Below, piece by piece: positions 7,603 to 14,849 of a stretch of DNA of 29,636 nucleotides. Under the pieces are notes generated by a model that searched no databases, was not told where the DNA came from, and saw only the letters and a list, made by a program, of their open reading frames with translations. The stretch is from CAZWZG01 sp964638245 (GTDB lineage Bacteria > Pseudomonadota > Alphaproteobacteria > Rhodobacterales > Rhodobacteraceae), in contig CAZWZG010000018.1 of NCBI GenBank assembly GCA_964638245.1, positions 1-29,636 on the forward strand, given 5' to 3'. Each line of letters starts with the position of its first letter. The stretch's first letter is position 1. A program made the translations under genes and the position numbers.

Positions 7603-9045
7603 TCCGGGGTCGGTCCGATAAATCAAGTCTTCCTGACACGGCGCGACACGAAGAATATTTGTTGTGCCCGATCTGCCAAAGGGCACGCCAGCGGTCACAA
7701 CGATCAAATCGTCTGGTTCGGCAAAACCCTCGGTCGTCGCTGCACGGATCGCGCCCAGGACAGCATCCTTGAACCGCTCAACCTCGCTCGTGATCGCGCA
7801 ATGCATCCCCCAGCTGAGGCACATCTGGCGGGCGGCGGGCATTTCGGTGGTCAAGGCAATCACGGGTACGCGCGGACGTTCACGCGACACAAGCAGTGCT
7901 GTTGTCCCGCTTTGTGTGAAACAGCAGATCGCCGCGACATTCGTGGTTTCCGCAATCTCGCGCGCGGCCGAAACAATGCCATCTGCCACGGTGGCCTTCG
8001 CACCCGAGCGGCTTGCCTCGATTACGTCGCGATAGGTCGGATCGGCTTCAACCTCTTCAGCGACGGCATTCATCGTCTTGACCGCTTCGATAGGATAGCT
8101 CCCGGCAGCAGACTCCGCTGAAAGCATCACTGCATCGGTGCCTTCATAGATCGCCGCCGCAACATCCGACACTTCGGCGCGCGTTGGCACAGGGCTTTCG
8201 ATCATCGATTCAAGCATTTGCGTCGCCACGATCACAGGCTTTGCAGCCGCGCGACACTTGCGAACAAGACGCTTCTGGATCGGTGGTACGTTTTGAACCG
8301 GCAGTTCGACACCCAGGTCACCACGCGCCACCATGATCCCATCCGAGATCGCCAGAATGTCGTCAAAGGCCTTCACAGCGGCTGGTTTTTCAATCTTGGA
8401 CAGGATCTTCGCCCGTCCCTGCGCCAGTGCCCGCGCTTCGCCAACATCCGCAGGGCGCTGCACAAAGCTCAGCGCCAACCAGTCGACGCCAATTCGACAT
8501 ACGAACTCGAGGTCTTTTTTGTCCTTTTCGCTGAGCGCGGCGACCGGCAGCACAACGTCGGGTACATTCACGCCCTTACGGTTCGAAATCGTCCCGCCGA
8601 CCACGACCGAGCAATTGGCGTAGTCGGACCCGCAATCCTCAACTTTCAGGCGGATCTTGCCATCATTCACCAGAAGGCTTGCGCCGGGTTCCAGTGCTTC
8701 GAAAATCTCTTTGTGTGGCAGGCAAACGCGCGTCGCATCGCCTTCCTTCCGATCCAGGTCCAACCGGAACATCGCGCCTTCTTCAAGCTCTTCAGATTCG
8801 TTGGCAAACGTGCCGACGCGCAGCTTGGGTCCCTGAAGGTCCGCTAAAATCGCGATCGGGCGCCCCAGATCTTCTTCGATCTGGCGAATGATCTTGTGGC
8901 GCGCGCCGATCTCTTCGTGATCGCCATGGCTCATGTTCAGGCGAAAGACGTCTGCCCCGGCTTCAAACAACGCTTTGATGGTTTCATAGTCGTTGGACGC
9001 TGGACCAAGCGTCGCCACGATCTTTACGTTTCTCTGGCGTCGCAC
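7600..9045 (-). CDS. pyk: Pyruvate kinase
   Basis: Glycolytic enzyme converting phosphoenolpyruvate and ADP to pyruvate and ATP, 481 residues. Motifs in order: VKIVATLGPASND at the N-terminus, DVFRLNMSHGDHEE, ADLQGPKLRVG, the catalytic lysine region KILSKIEKPAAV, the metal-binding GIMVARGDLGVELP, ATQMLESMIESPVPTRAEV, and MLSAESAAGSYP. The C-terminal allosteric domain is present (CCFTQSGTTALLVSRERP). The GTG at 9045 was chosen because AGAAGGGGA lies just upstream and it gives the usual start MRRQRNVKIV; an in-frame GTG at 9087 would add 14 residues without such a site. Confidence 0.97.
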   Translation of the reverse strand: MRRQRNVKIVATLGPASNDYETIKALFEAGADVFRLNMSHGDHEEIGARHKIIRQIEEDLGRPIAILADLQGPKLRVGTFANESEELEEGAMFRLDLDRKEGDATRVCLPHKEIFEALEPGASLLVNDGKIRLKVEDCGSDYANCSVVVGGTISNRKGVNVPDVVLPVAALSEKDKKDLEFVCRIGVDWLALSFVQRPADVGEARALAQGRAKILSKIEKPAAVKAFDDILAISDGIMVARGDLGVELPVQNVPPIQKRLVRKCRAAAKPVIVATQMLESMIESPVPTRAEVSDVAAAIYEGTDAVMLSAESAAGSYPIEAVKTMNAVAEEVEADPTYRDVIEASRSGAKATVADGIVSAAREIAETTNVAAICCFTQSGTTALLVSRERPRVPVIALTTEMPAARQMCLSWGMHCAITSEVERFKDAVLGAIRAATTEGFAEPDDLIVVTAGVPFGRSGTTNILRVAPCQEDLIYRTDPG

Positions 9046-9181
9046 TGATTTTCCCCTTCTGACGGACGGCACTTTGGGCGCTAACACTTGCGCGAATACC
9101 TATGTCGCAGTTTACAGGTTTCTGCAACTGGCGCAGCGTTGATTACCTCGCTAGAACGTGCCGATGGCCCGCGACAGTTCC

Positions 9182-9919
9182 ATGACAGAGCCCCCCTTCT
9201 TCGTCCTTGGCGCCGACAGGCCGGGGCGGTGGATTGTGACATGTGATCATGCCTCAAACCGCGTGCCCGAAGATCTTGGCGGGAACCTTGGCCTCGCACT
9301 TGAAGATATGGCGCGCCATATCGCCTTTGATCCGGGCGCGGCGGGTGTTACCCGTTATCTGGCAGAGCTTTTGGGCTCACCTGCCGTGCTTTCGAACTTT
9401 TCCCGCCTCGTCATCGATCCGAATCGAGGCGAGCTGGATCCAACGCTTGTCATGAAGCTCTATGACGGCACGATCATTCCAAGGAACCGCGACGTTGACG
9501 CCATCGAGGTGGAGCGTCGCCTTGACGCCTACTACCGTCCCTATCACGGAGCGATTGACGCGCTGACCGCAAGTCGCGCGCCCGAAGCGATCGTGTCGAT
9601 CCATTCCTTCACACCGCAGTTCAAAGGGCGCGCCCACCGGCCCTGGCAAATCGGCATCCTGTCAGCAAGCGATCGACGCCTGTCGGATCCGCTCCTCCGC
9701 CTTTTGCGCGAAGACTGCGACCTGATCGTTGGGGACAACGAACCCTACACGGGGTCACTTGCAGGCGACGCGATGGACCGCCACGGGATCCAGCCCGGAC
9801 GCCAGCACACGCTGATCGAAATCCGCAACGACCTTATCACCACCGATTCCGATCAAAGAGCATGGGCAGAACGCCTTGCCCCGCACCTTGAAGCGGCACT
9901 CGACGAAGCCGAAGTATAG
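9182..9919 (+). CDS. N-formylglutamate amidohydrolase family protein
   Basis: A 245-residue metal-dependent hydrolase of the N-formylglutamate amidohydrolase (HutG/FGase) family. The N-terminal motif VTCDHASNRVPEDLG, the middle RYLAELLGSPAVLSNFSRLVIDPNRG, SIHSFTP, and the late HTLIEIRNDLI are all typical; the HASN and SIHSF stretches hold probable zinc ligands. In histidine degradation the enzyme frees glutamate from N-formylglutamate, but no other hut genes are here, so the substrate is open. The start could be ATG 9182 (chosen, best fit to family N-termini), ATG 9164 or GTG 9158; none has a strong ribosome binding site. It is divergent from pyk and 16 bp upstream of the DUF1244 gene. Confidence 0.88.
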   Translation: MTEPPFFVLGADRPGRWIVTCDHASNRVPEDLGGNLGLALEDMARHIAFDPGAAGVTRYLAELLGSPAVLSNFSRLVIDPNRGELDPTLVMKLYDGTIIPRNRDVDAIEVERRLDAYYRPYHGAIDALTASRAPEAIVSIHSFTPQFKGRAHRPWQIGILSASDRRLSDPLLRLLREDCDLIVGDNEPYTGSLAGDAMDRHGIQPGRQHTLIEIRNDLITTDSDQRAWAERLAPHLEAALDEAEV

Positions 9920-9935
9920 CTCAAAGGAGACGCCC

Positions 9936-10241
9936 ATGGATGACCAGACCCGTATCGAACTAGAAGCCGCCGCCTTTCGCCGCCTGCGCGACCACCTAGC
10001 GGCGCGCACCGATGTCCAGAACATCGACCTGATGACGCTGTCAGGCTTTTGCCGAAACTGCCTTAGCCGGTGGTACAAGGAAGCCGCTGAAGAGCAAGGC
10101 ATTGCGATGGATCAAGGCGCAGCGCGCGAAATCGTGTATGGTATGCCTTATGACGACTGGAAGGCGGCCCATCAAACCGAGGCCACACCAGAGCAAAAAG
10201 CGGCCTTTGCCGCGGCGGAGGCTGCCCAGAAAGGGAGCTGA
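9936..10241 (+). CDS. DUF1244 domain protein
   Basis: A 101-residue protein of the conserved proteobacterial DUF1244 (PF06844) family, function unknown. The core reads FRRLRDHLAARTDVQNIDLM then LSGFCRNCLSRWY, with a conserved CxxC, followed by GMPYDDWKA near the C-terminus and an Ala/Gln-rich helical tail. AAAGGAGA lies 6 nt upstream of the ATG. It forms a short operon with the N-formylglutamate amidohydrolase-like gene before it and the small membrane protein 3 bp after it. The CxxC could bind a metal, but this is inference. Confidence 0.9.
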   Translation: MDDQTRIELEAAAFRRLRDHLAARTDVQNIDLMTLSGFCRNCLSRWYKEAAEEQGIAMDQGAAREIVYGMPYDDWKAAHQTEATPEQKAAFAAAEAAQKGS

Positions 10242-10244
10242 CCC

Positions 10245-10487
10245 ATGGACCTGACAACATGGACGCATGTGTTCGGATGGATGACCGTTCTGAACACAGG
10301 GTTGTTGCTGTTTGCCACTCTGATGCTTTGGATTATGCGCGACTGGGCCGCGCGCATTCATTCCTCAATGTTTGATATGGCCGAGGTCGACGTCAGAAGT
10401 GCGTATTTCGATTACCTGTCGCGCTACAAGACACTCGTTCTCGTCTTCAACCTAGCACCCTATCTGGCCCTCAGAATTGTGGCCTGA
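10245..10487 (+). CDS. DUF6868-like small membrane protein
   Basis: An 80-residue protein starting MDLTTWTHVFGWMTVLNTGL. It has two hydrophobic segments (residues about 10-29 and 63-78) separated by a polar middle containing RIHSSMFDMAEVDVRSAYFDYLSRYK. This arrangement resembles the DUF6868 family of small inner-membrane proteins, role unknown. Its start lies 3 bp after the DUF1244 stop, and GGGAGCTGACC provides the ribosome binding site from within the previous gene, so the two are probably co-translated. A strong GC hairpin follows. Confidence 0.82.
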   Translation: MDLTTWTHVFGWMTVLNTGLLLFATLMLWIMRDWAARIHSSMFDMAEVDVRSAYFDYLSRYKTLVLVFNLAPYLALRIVA

Positions 10488-10516
10488 TCTCCAAAGGTCC
10501 TGAAGTATCCCGGGGG

Positions 10517-10540
10517 GTCTGGGGGGCTGGCCCCCCAGAC
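10517..10540. terminator. GC-rich perfect hairpin between convergent genes
   Basis: GTCTGGGGGG (10517-10526) and CCCCCCAGAC (10531-10540) form a perfect 10-bp stem with loop CTGG. It lies between the stop of the DUF6868-like gene and the end of dat. No T tract follows on either strand, so it may be a Rho-assisted terminator, an mRNA 3'-end stabiliser, or a copy of a short intergenic repeat. Confidence 0.6.
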
Positions 10541-10544
10541 GATC

Positions 10545-11396
10545 TCAGAAAGCCACTTTCCGGCTCTCGTCCAGGTAAATTTCCCGAAGCCGCGCGGCGA
10601 CGGGACCTGGCGTGCCTTCGCCAATGGCTTCGCCGTCAATTTCGACCACTGGCATCACGAAGGTCGAGGCAGACGTGATGAACGCCTCATCGGCATCCTT
10701 GGCCTCGTCGAGCGTGAAGGACCGTTCTTCGACTTCCATTTGCGCTTCGCGCGCAAAACGCAACACCGCAGCGCGGGTGATCCCGTGCAAAATCTCGTTG
10801 CCCAGATGCCGTGTGATGATCTTTCCGTTTTTGACGATGTAGGCATTGTTGGAGGTGCCCTCGGTCACAAACCCGTCCTCGATCATCCAGGCATCATCGG
10901 CCCCTGCGGCCTTTGCGGCCATCTTGCCCATGGACGGATAAAGCAGTTGAACCGTCTTGATGTCGCGGCGCCCCCAACGCAGGTCGTCAATCGAGATGAC
11001 CTTCATGCCTTCCTTGGCCTTCGGGCTATCGGCAAGGCCCGGCTTGGCTTGTGTGAAAAGGACAAGGCTCGGCTGGACGTCGGCACCGGGATAGGCAAAA
11101 TCGCGATCCGCCGCGCCACGGGTGACTTGCAAATACACCAACCCTTCCTCGATGCCGTTGCGCGCCACGAGCTCCCGATGGATCTCTAGCAGGTCAACAT
11201 CCGGAGCGGGCATGTCCAGCTCGTTCAACGACCGCTCCAGCCGTTTCGCATGACCTTCGAAATCAATCAGCTTGCCGTCGAGGACGCTGGTCACCTCGTA
11301 GACGCCATCCGCAAAAAGGAACCCGCGATCAAAGACCGAGATCTTGGCCTCTTCTTCGGGCACGTAGTCTCCGTTCACATAGACGATGCGGCTCAT
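10545..11396 (-). CDS. dat: D-amino-acid aminotransferase (class IV PLP enzyme)
   Basis: A 283-residue fold-type IV PLP aminotransferase. The N-terminus MSRIVYVNGDYVPEEEAKIS, the DRGFLFADGVYEV motif, the catalytic lysine in RRDIKTVQLLYPSM (K147), TEGTSNNAYIV and LHGITRAAVLR are all family hallmarks. The motif RRDIK with LL and the overall length fit D-alanine/D-amino-acid transaminases better than branched-chain IlvE, but the two are hard to separate by eye. It would interconvert D-alanine and 2-oxoglutarate with pyruvate and D-glutamate. AAAGGAG precedes the ATG. It lies 52 bp downstream of the dgcN-dgcA-nudK-exonuclease set on the same strand, which supports a D-glutamate link. Confidence 0.88.
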   Translation of the reverse strand: MSRIVYVNGDYVPEEEAKISVFDRGFLFADGVYEVTSVLDGKLIDFEGHAKRLERSLNELDMPAPDVDLLEIHRELVARNGIEEGLVYLQVTRGAADRDFAYPGADVQPSLVLFTQAKPGLADSPKAKEGMKVISIDDLRWGRRDIKTVQLLYPSMGKMAAKAAGADDAWMIEDGFVTEGTSNNAYIVKNGKIITRHLGNEILHGITRAAVLRFAREAQMEVEERSFTLDEAKDADEAFITSASTFVMPVVEIDGEAIGEGTPGPVAARLREIYLDESRKVAF

Positions 11397-11448
11397 GGGC
11401 GGTCTCCTTTATTCGTTGGTTTCTTCCTTGCCAGCCTTGGTCGCGGCG

Positions 11449-12084
11449 TCAAGCCGGAACCGGGGCGGTCGGGTGTTTCAGAACGGTCGGATCCAGTCGA
11501 ACCGTGGACATCAGGTGCACAACGACAGCCGTGACCATGCGGGCATCGCCCAGCGCGTCGTGACCGCGCGCATCCGGAACCTCGATACCGAAATGCGTGG
11601 CCATCGTGTTGCTGCGCAAGGACTGCACCTCTTCCAACGGCAATCCCGCGTGCAGGAAAAGCCGTGTGGCATTGCCGAAGCGATGCGCGGGTATTGGCGG
11701 CACTAGGCCTTCGACATAGGCGCTGATCGCCATCATGTTGAATTCGTCCTTGCCCCAGGACCAAATCGCATCGTCGCCAACAAACTGCGCAAAGGCGTCA
11801 AGCCCCTCCGCAAGGCTTCCGCCCTCGGCAGCCAGCCGCGCATTGGTTACCCCGGTCAGTTTTTCAGCGAGCGGGTGCAGCGCGACGGGCACGCCGCTGC
11901 GGTCCTTGGGTTGTACCAGAACCTCGAACCGCTCGAGTTCGTCGAAGGGCGGCTCTAAACCGATGCGCACTGCGCCGACCTGAAAGATCACTGGATCGGG
12001 ATCGTTGGGGCCGCACCAGAAGCGTTGCGGCGCGCCCGGTGCGGTCAGAAACTCGCAGTCATAGAACACCGCGCAGTCGGTCAT
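11449..12084 (-). CDS. DEDD-family 3'-5' exonuclease
   Basis: A 211-residue protein of the RNase T/DnaQ-like exonuclease fold. Exo I is FYDCEFL (D9, E11), Exo II region is WSWGKDEFNMMA with its acidic residue, and Exo III is GHDALGDARM with the His and Asp of the DEDDh type. It probably removes nucleotides from 3' ends with two metal ions; whether DNA or RNA is the substrate is not clear. Its ATG (12084) overlaps the nudK stop by 4 nt. It is unusual among D-glutamate genes and may simply share their promoter. Confidence 0.82.
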   Translation of the reverse strand: MTDCAVFYDCEFLTAPGAPQRFWCGPNDPDPVIFQVGAVRIGLEPPFDELERFEVLVQPKDRSGVPVALHPLAEKLTGVTNARLAAEGGSLAEGLDAFAQFVGDDAIWSWGKDEFNMMAISAYVEGLVPPIPAHRFGNATRLFLHAGLPLEEVQSLRSNTMATHFGIEVPDARGHDALGDARMVTAVVVHLMSTVRLDPTVLKHPTAPVPA

Positions 12085-12677
12085 GCGGCATGGTCCGGCA
12101 TAAGACGCAGCGCTGCGTGCTGGAGAAGGATGACCGTTTTGGCGTCACGGATCTCGCCCGTTTCAATCATCTTGAGCGCGTTCTTCAATGGAAGATCGAT
12201 CACCTCGATCTCTTCGCCCTCTTCTTTCAGACCACCAAGCATCGCGTCGGCGTCCTTGGATTGATAGGGCGCAGCGAAGAAATGCAGGACTTCGGTCACA
12301 GACCCAGGCGACATGTAGAGGCGGAACAGGAACGTCGGATCTTCAAGCGTCAGCCCCAACTCTTCTTCCACCTCGCCCTTAATCCGTGTCTCGGGGTCTT
12401 CGTCATCAAGCAGCCCCGCGGCGACCTCGATCAGATAGGGGTCTGCCTCTTGATTATAGGCCGCAGGCCAGCGGAACTGACGCCCAAGCAGAACATGGCC
12501 ACGTTCGGGATCATAAGGCAGGATCGCCGCGCCGTCGCCTCGGTCATAGGTCTCGCGCCATTGGTCGGACGTGGTGCCATCAGCAAACGTCAGGCGCAGC
12601 TTCGTCTTTTTCAGGGTGGCCCAGTTGTCGGACAAAAGGACGGTCTCAAGGACCTCCCATCGGGTGTCTAACCCCAT
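12081..12677 (-). CDS. nudK: NUDIX hydrolase, NudK-like (GDP-mannose pyrophosphatase)
   Basis: A 198-residue NUDIX enzyme resembling Escherichia coli NudK along most of its length: VLLSDNWATLKK near the N-terminus, YDRGDGAAILPYD, LLGRQFRWP, LYMSPGSVTEVLHFFAAPY, and IDLPLKNALKMIETGEIRDAKT. The Nudix box spans residues 88-109 and keeps the catalytic EEE-LG end, but the position just before GEVEEELG, usually Arg or Lys, is Gly101. NudK hydrolyses GDP-mannose to GMP and mannose-1-phosphate; substrate here is inferred from similarity. The gene overlaps dgcA by 10 nt and the exonuclease gene by 4 nt. Confidence 0.85.
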   Translation of the reverse strand: MGLDTRWEVLETVLLSDNWATLKKTKLRLTFADGTTSDQWRETYDRGDGAAILPYDPERGHVLLGRQFRWPAAYNQEADPYLIEVAAGLLDDEDPETRIKGEVEEELGLTLEDPTFLFRLYMSPGSVTEVLHFFAAPYQSKDADAMLGGLKEEGEEIEVIDLPLKNALKMIETGEIRDAKTVILLQHAALRLMPDHAA

Positions 12678-13630
12678 AAATCAGCCTCTGGCGGATGGAC
12701 GCCAGCCTCGTCATAGAAAAGTGGATGAGGACGGTCTTCAGCCAGAAGCAGCGGTGCGTCAAGGTCCGTGATCGCGCAACCCTGTGCGACCAAAGTTGCG
12801 GGCGCCATCGCAAGGGAGGATCCCATCATGCAGCCGGTCATGATCCCGTAGCCTTCCGCGATCGCAGCCTGCTTGAGGGCCAATGCCTCGGTCAGGCCAC
12901 CGGTCTTGTCGAGCTTGATGTTGATCATGTCGTATTTGCCTTTGAGATCACCCATCGTTGCACGGTCATGGGCGGACTCATCGGCACAAACGGGGATCGG
13001 CCGTTCTATCCCGATCAGGGAACCGTCGTCGCCAGCAGGCAAGGGTTGCTCAACCATGGCGACACCAAGCCGAAGAAGATGGGGTGCAAGGTCCGAATAA
13101 ACCTCGGCCGACCAGCCTTCGTTGGCATCAACAACGATACGCGACCCCGGGGCGCCCCGGCGAACGGCTTCGAGCCGAGGCATGTCGTCCGGCGTTCCCA
13201 GCTTGATCTTCAACAAGGGGCGGTGGGCGTTTTCGCGCGCTTTGGTCTCCAACACCTCCGGCTCTGCCAGCGACAGGGTGAAGGCGGTGATTTCCGGGCC
13301 CGGCTGAGCAAGACCCAGAAGCTGCCAGACGCGCTTTCCGGCCGTCTTCGCCTCCAGATCCCAAAGCGCGCAATCGACAGCGTTTCGCGCCGCGCCGGAC
13401 GCCATCGCGTCTTGCAGATCAGCGCGGCTGATGTCCGCGGGAAGCGCCGCAATCTGCTCGGACACGCTTTCGACCGTCTCGCCATAGCGCGCGTAGGGCA
13501 CGCATTCGCCCCAGCCGGTCACGCCGTTGCGCGTCACCCGGACTGTGACAACGTTAGCTTGCGTCCGCGAGCCACGGCTGATCGTGAACACCTCGGCAAA
13601 TCGGAAGGCGTCCGTGCTGACCTCGATCAT
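12668..13630 (-). CDS. dgcA: N-acetyl-D-glutamate racemase DgcA / enolase-superfamily dipeptide epimerase
   Basis: A 320-residue member of the muconate lactonizing/dipeptide epimerase branch of the enolase superfamily. Catalytic features are visible: KIKLG (the KxK base), VVDANEGW, MVEQPLP, CADES (three metal ligands D, E, D) and the opposite-face lysine in INIKLDKTGGLTEAL. Alone it would be called L-Ala-D/L-Glu epimerase. Because dgcN lies directly upstream with an ATGA overlap, the DgcA role is more likely: racemising N-acetyl-D-glutamate to N-acetyl-L-glutamate in the D-glutamate catabolic route described in marine proteobacteria. Length and residues look intact. Confidence 0.9.
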   Translation of the reverse strand: MIEVSTDAFRFAEVFTISRGSRTQANVVTVRVTRNGVTGWGECVPYARYGETVESVSEQIAALPADISRADLQDAMASGAARNAVDCALWDLEAKTAGKRVWQLLGLAQPGPEITAFTLSLAEPEVLETKARENAHRPLLKIKLGTPDDMPRLEAVRRGAPGSRIVVDANEGWSAEVYSDLAPHLLRLGVAMVEQPLPAGDDGSLIGIERPIPVCADESAHDRATMGDLKGKYDMINIKLDKTGGLTEALALKQAAIAEGYGIMTGCMMGSSLAMAPATLVAQGCAITDLDAPLLLAEDRPHPLFYDEAGVHPPEADLWG

Positions 13631-14628
13631 ATCGCGGCGAGCGCGTCGACCAGCTTGCCCGCGCCAAAGCGATAGGGGTCCGTGGCCGGCAATCCAATCC
13701 GCTTTTCGGTCTCGGCCAACAGGCTTTGCGCCTCTTCTTCGCCCAGGGCCTTAGTGTTCACGGAAACGCCCACGACCTGACAGGCAGGGTTCACGATGCG
13801 CGCCAGAGGCAGCGCCGTGTCGCGGAGCTGTTCCAGCGATGGGAGCTTATAGTCCGGCAAGCCGCGCATATGGGTCCGCGTCGGTTCATGGCACAGGATA
13901 AGCGCATCGGGTTGCCCGCCATGGATCAACGCCATCGTCACGCCGGAATAGGAGGCGTGATACAAGCTCCCCTGCCCCTCGATGTGATCCCAGTGATCGG
14001 GGTCATTGTCCGGCGTAAGATATTCGACCGCGCCCGCCATAAAGTCGGCAATCACGGCATCCAGCGGAACACCGCCGCCGGTGATCAGGATGCCGGTCTG
14101 ACCTGTGGGTCGGAACGTGGATTTCATGCCGCGATTGCGCATTTCGGCGTCCACGGACAACGCCGTATACATCTTGCCGCAAGAGCAATCGGTGCCGATG
14201 GCCAGCACGCGTTTGCCTGAGCGTTTCTTGCCGTTCGCAATCGGGTAGGCGACGGTCGGAATACGGACGTCATGAAGCGTGCGCCCGTTGACCGCTGCTG
14301 CGGCCTTAAGCGCGTCTTCATTGCGCAGCAGGTTGTGAAGCCCAGCGGCGAGGTCGTAGCCTTTCTTCAAGGCCTCTACGAGCACTTCGATCCAAGCTTC
14401 GCTGATGTGGCCACCACGGTTGGCCACACCAATGACCAGCGTTTTCGCACCCGCTGCGAGCCCCTCATCGAGAGTCATATCCTTTAAGCCCATGTCGGCG
14501 CCGCATCCTGGCAGGCGAAACTGACCAGTAGCATTTTCGGGCCGCCAGTCGGTAATACCCTGTGCAACCTTTGCGGCGAGTTGGTCCGGCGCATCGCCGA
14601 GGAACAGAAGATAAGGCGTCTGGATCAT
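13627..14628 (-). CDS. dgcN: D-glutamate N-acetyltransferase DgcN (DUF1611 family)
   Basis: A 333-residue DUF1611 protein. An N-terminal Rossmann-like part (LLFLGDAPDQLAAKVAQG, GAKTLVIGVANRGGHIS) is followed by the P-loop-like segment VLAIGTDCSCGKMYTAL (about residues 141-157) and conserved GQGSLYHASYSGV and LCHEPTR. In the published D-glutamate pathway DgcN acetylates D-glutamate to N-acetyl-D-glutamate, which DgcA then racemises. The ATG at 14628 was chosen because AGAGGAAA is just upstream and MIQTPYLLFLG is the usual start; a frame reaching 14670 lacks this. It heads the minus-strand cluster and is divergent from mcl1. Confidence 0.9.
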   Translation of the reverse strand: MIQTPYLLFLGDAPDQLAAKVAQGITDWRPENATGQFRLPGCGADMGLKDMTLDEGLAAGAKTLVIGVANRGGHISEAWIEVLVEALKKGYDLAAGLHNLLRNEDALKAAAAVNGRTLHDVRIPTVAYPIANGKKRSGKRVLAIGTDCSCGKMYTALSVDAEMRNRGMKSTFRPTGQTGILITGGGVPLDAVIADFMAGAVEYLTPDNDPDHWDHIEGQGSLYHASYSGVTMALIHGGQPDALILCHEPTRTHMRGLPDYKLPSLEQLRDTALPLARIVNPACQVVGVSVNTKALGEEEAQSLLAETEKRIGLPATDPYRFGAGKLVDALAAI

Positions 14629-14653
14629 TGAAATTTCCTCTTTTTCTCTTCCT

Positions 14654-14683
14654 ATCTTGGTCCATGACATGCCGGCAGGTCAA
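14654..14683 (-). promoter_or_regulatory. Candidate promoter of the dgcN cluster
   Basis: On the minus strand TTGACC (14683-14678) is followed after 18 nt by CAAGAT (14659-14654), 26 nt upstream of the dgcN start. The -35 is good and the -10 poor, so an activator may be needed. This is an eye-level match only. Confidence 0.3.
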
Positions 14684-14782
14684 AAGCGACGGACCTAGGC
14701 TGGTTCGGGACCCGGCTGAGTCACTGGTGCTCACGATGGGAAACATGTGTTCCGAAGAATGCTGCGAGCGCAAAATCACTTG

Positions 14783-14803
14783 TGCGCTGCAGCGCAATAT
14801 AAT
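14783..14803 (+). promoter_or_regulatory. Candidate operator palindrome plus -10 box upstream of mcl1
   Basis: TGCGCTGCAGCGCA (14783-14796) is a perfect 14-bp palindrome. One base later comes a perfect TATAAT (14798-14803). No good -35 sits 17 nt upstream (ATCACT). A dimeric regulator bound to the palindrome would cover the promoter spacer. The start codon of mcl1 is 47 bp further on. The regulator is not identified. Confidence 0.45.
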
Positions 14804-14849
14804 AATCGGAGCGGCGACCATGTTGAAATAATCGTGCGAGACCGAATTC

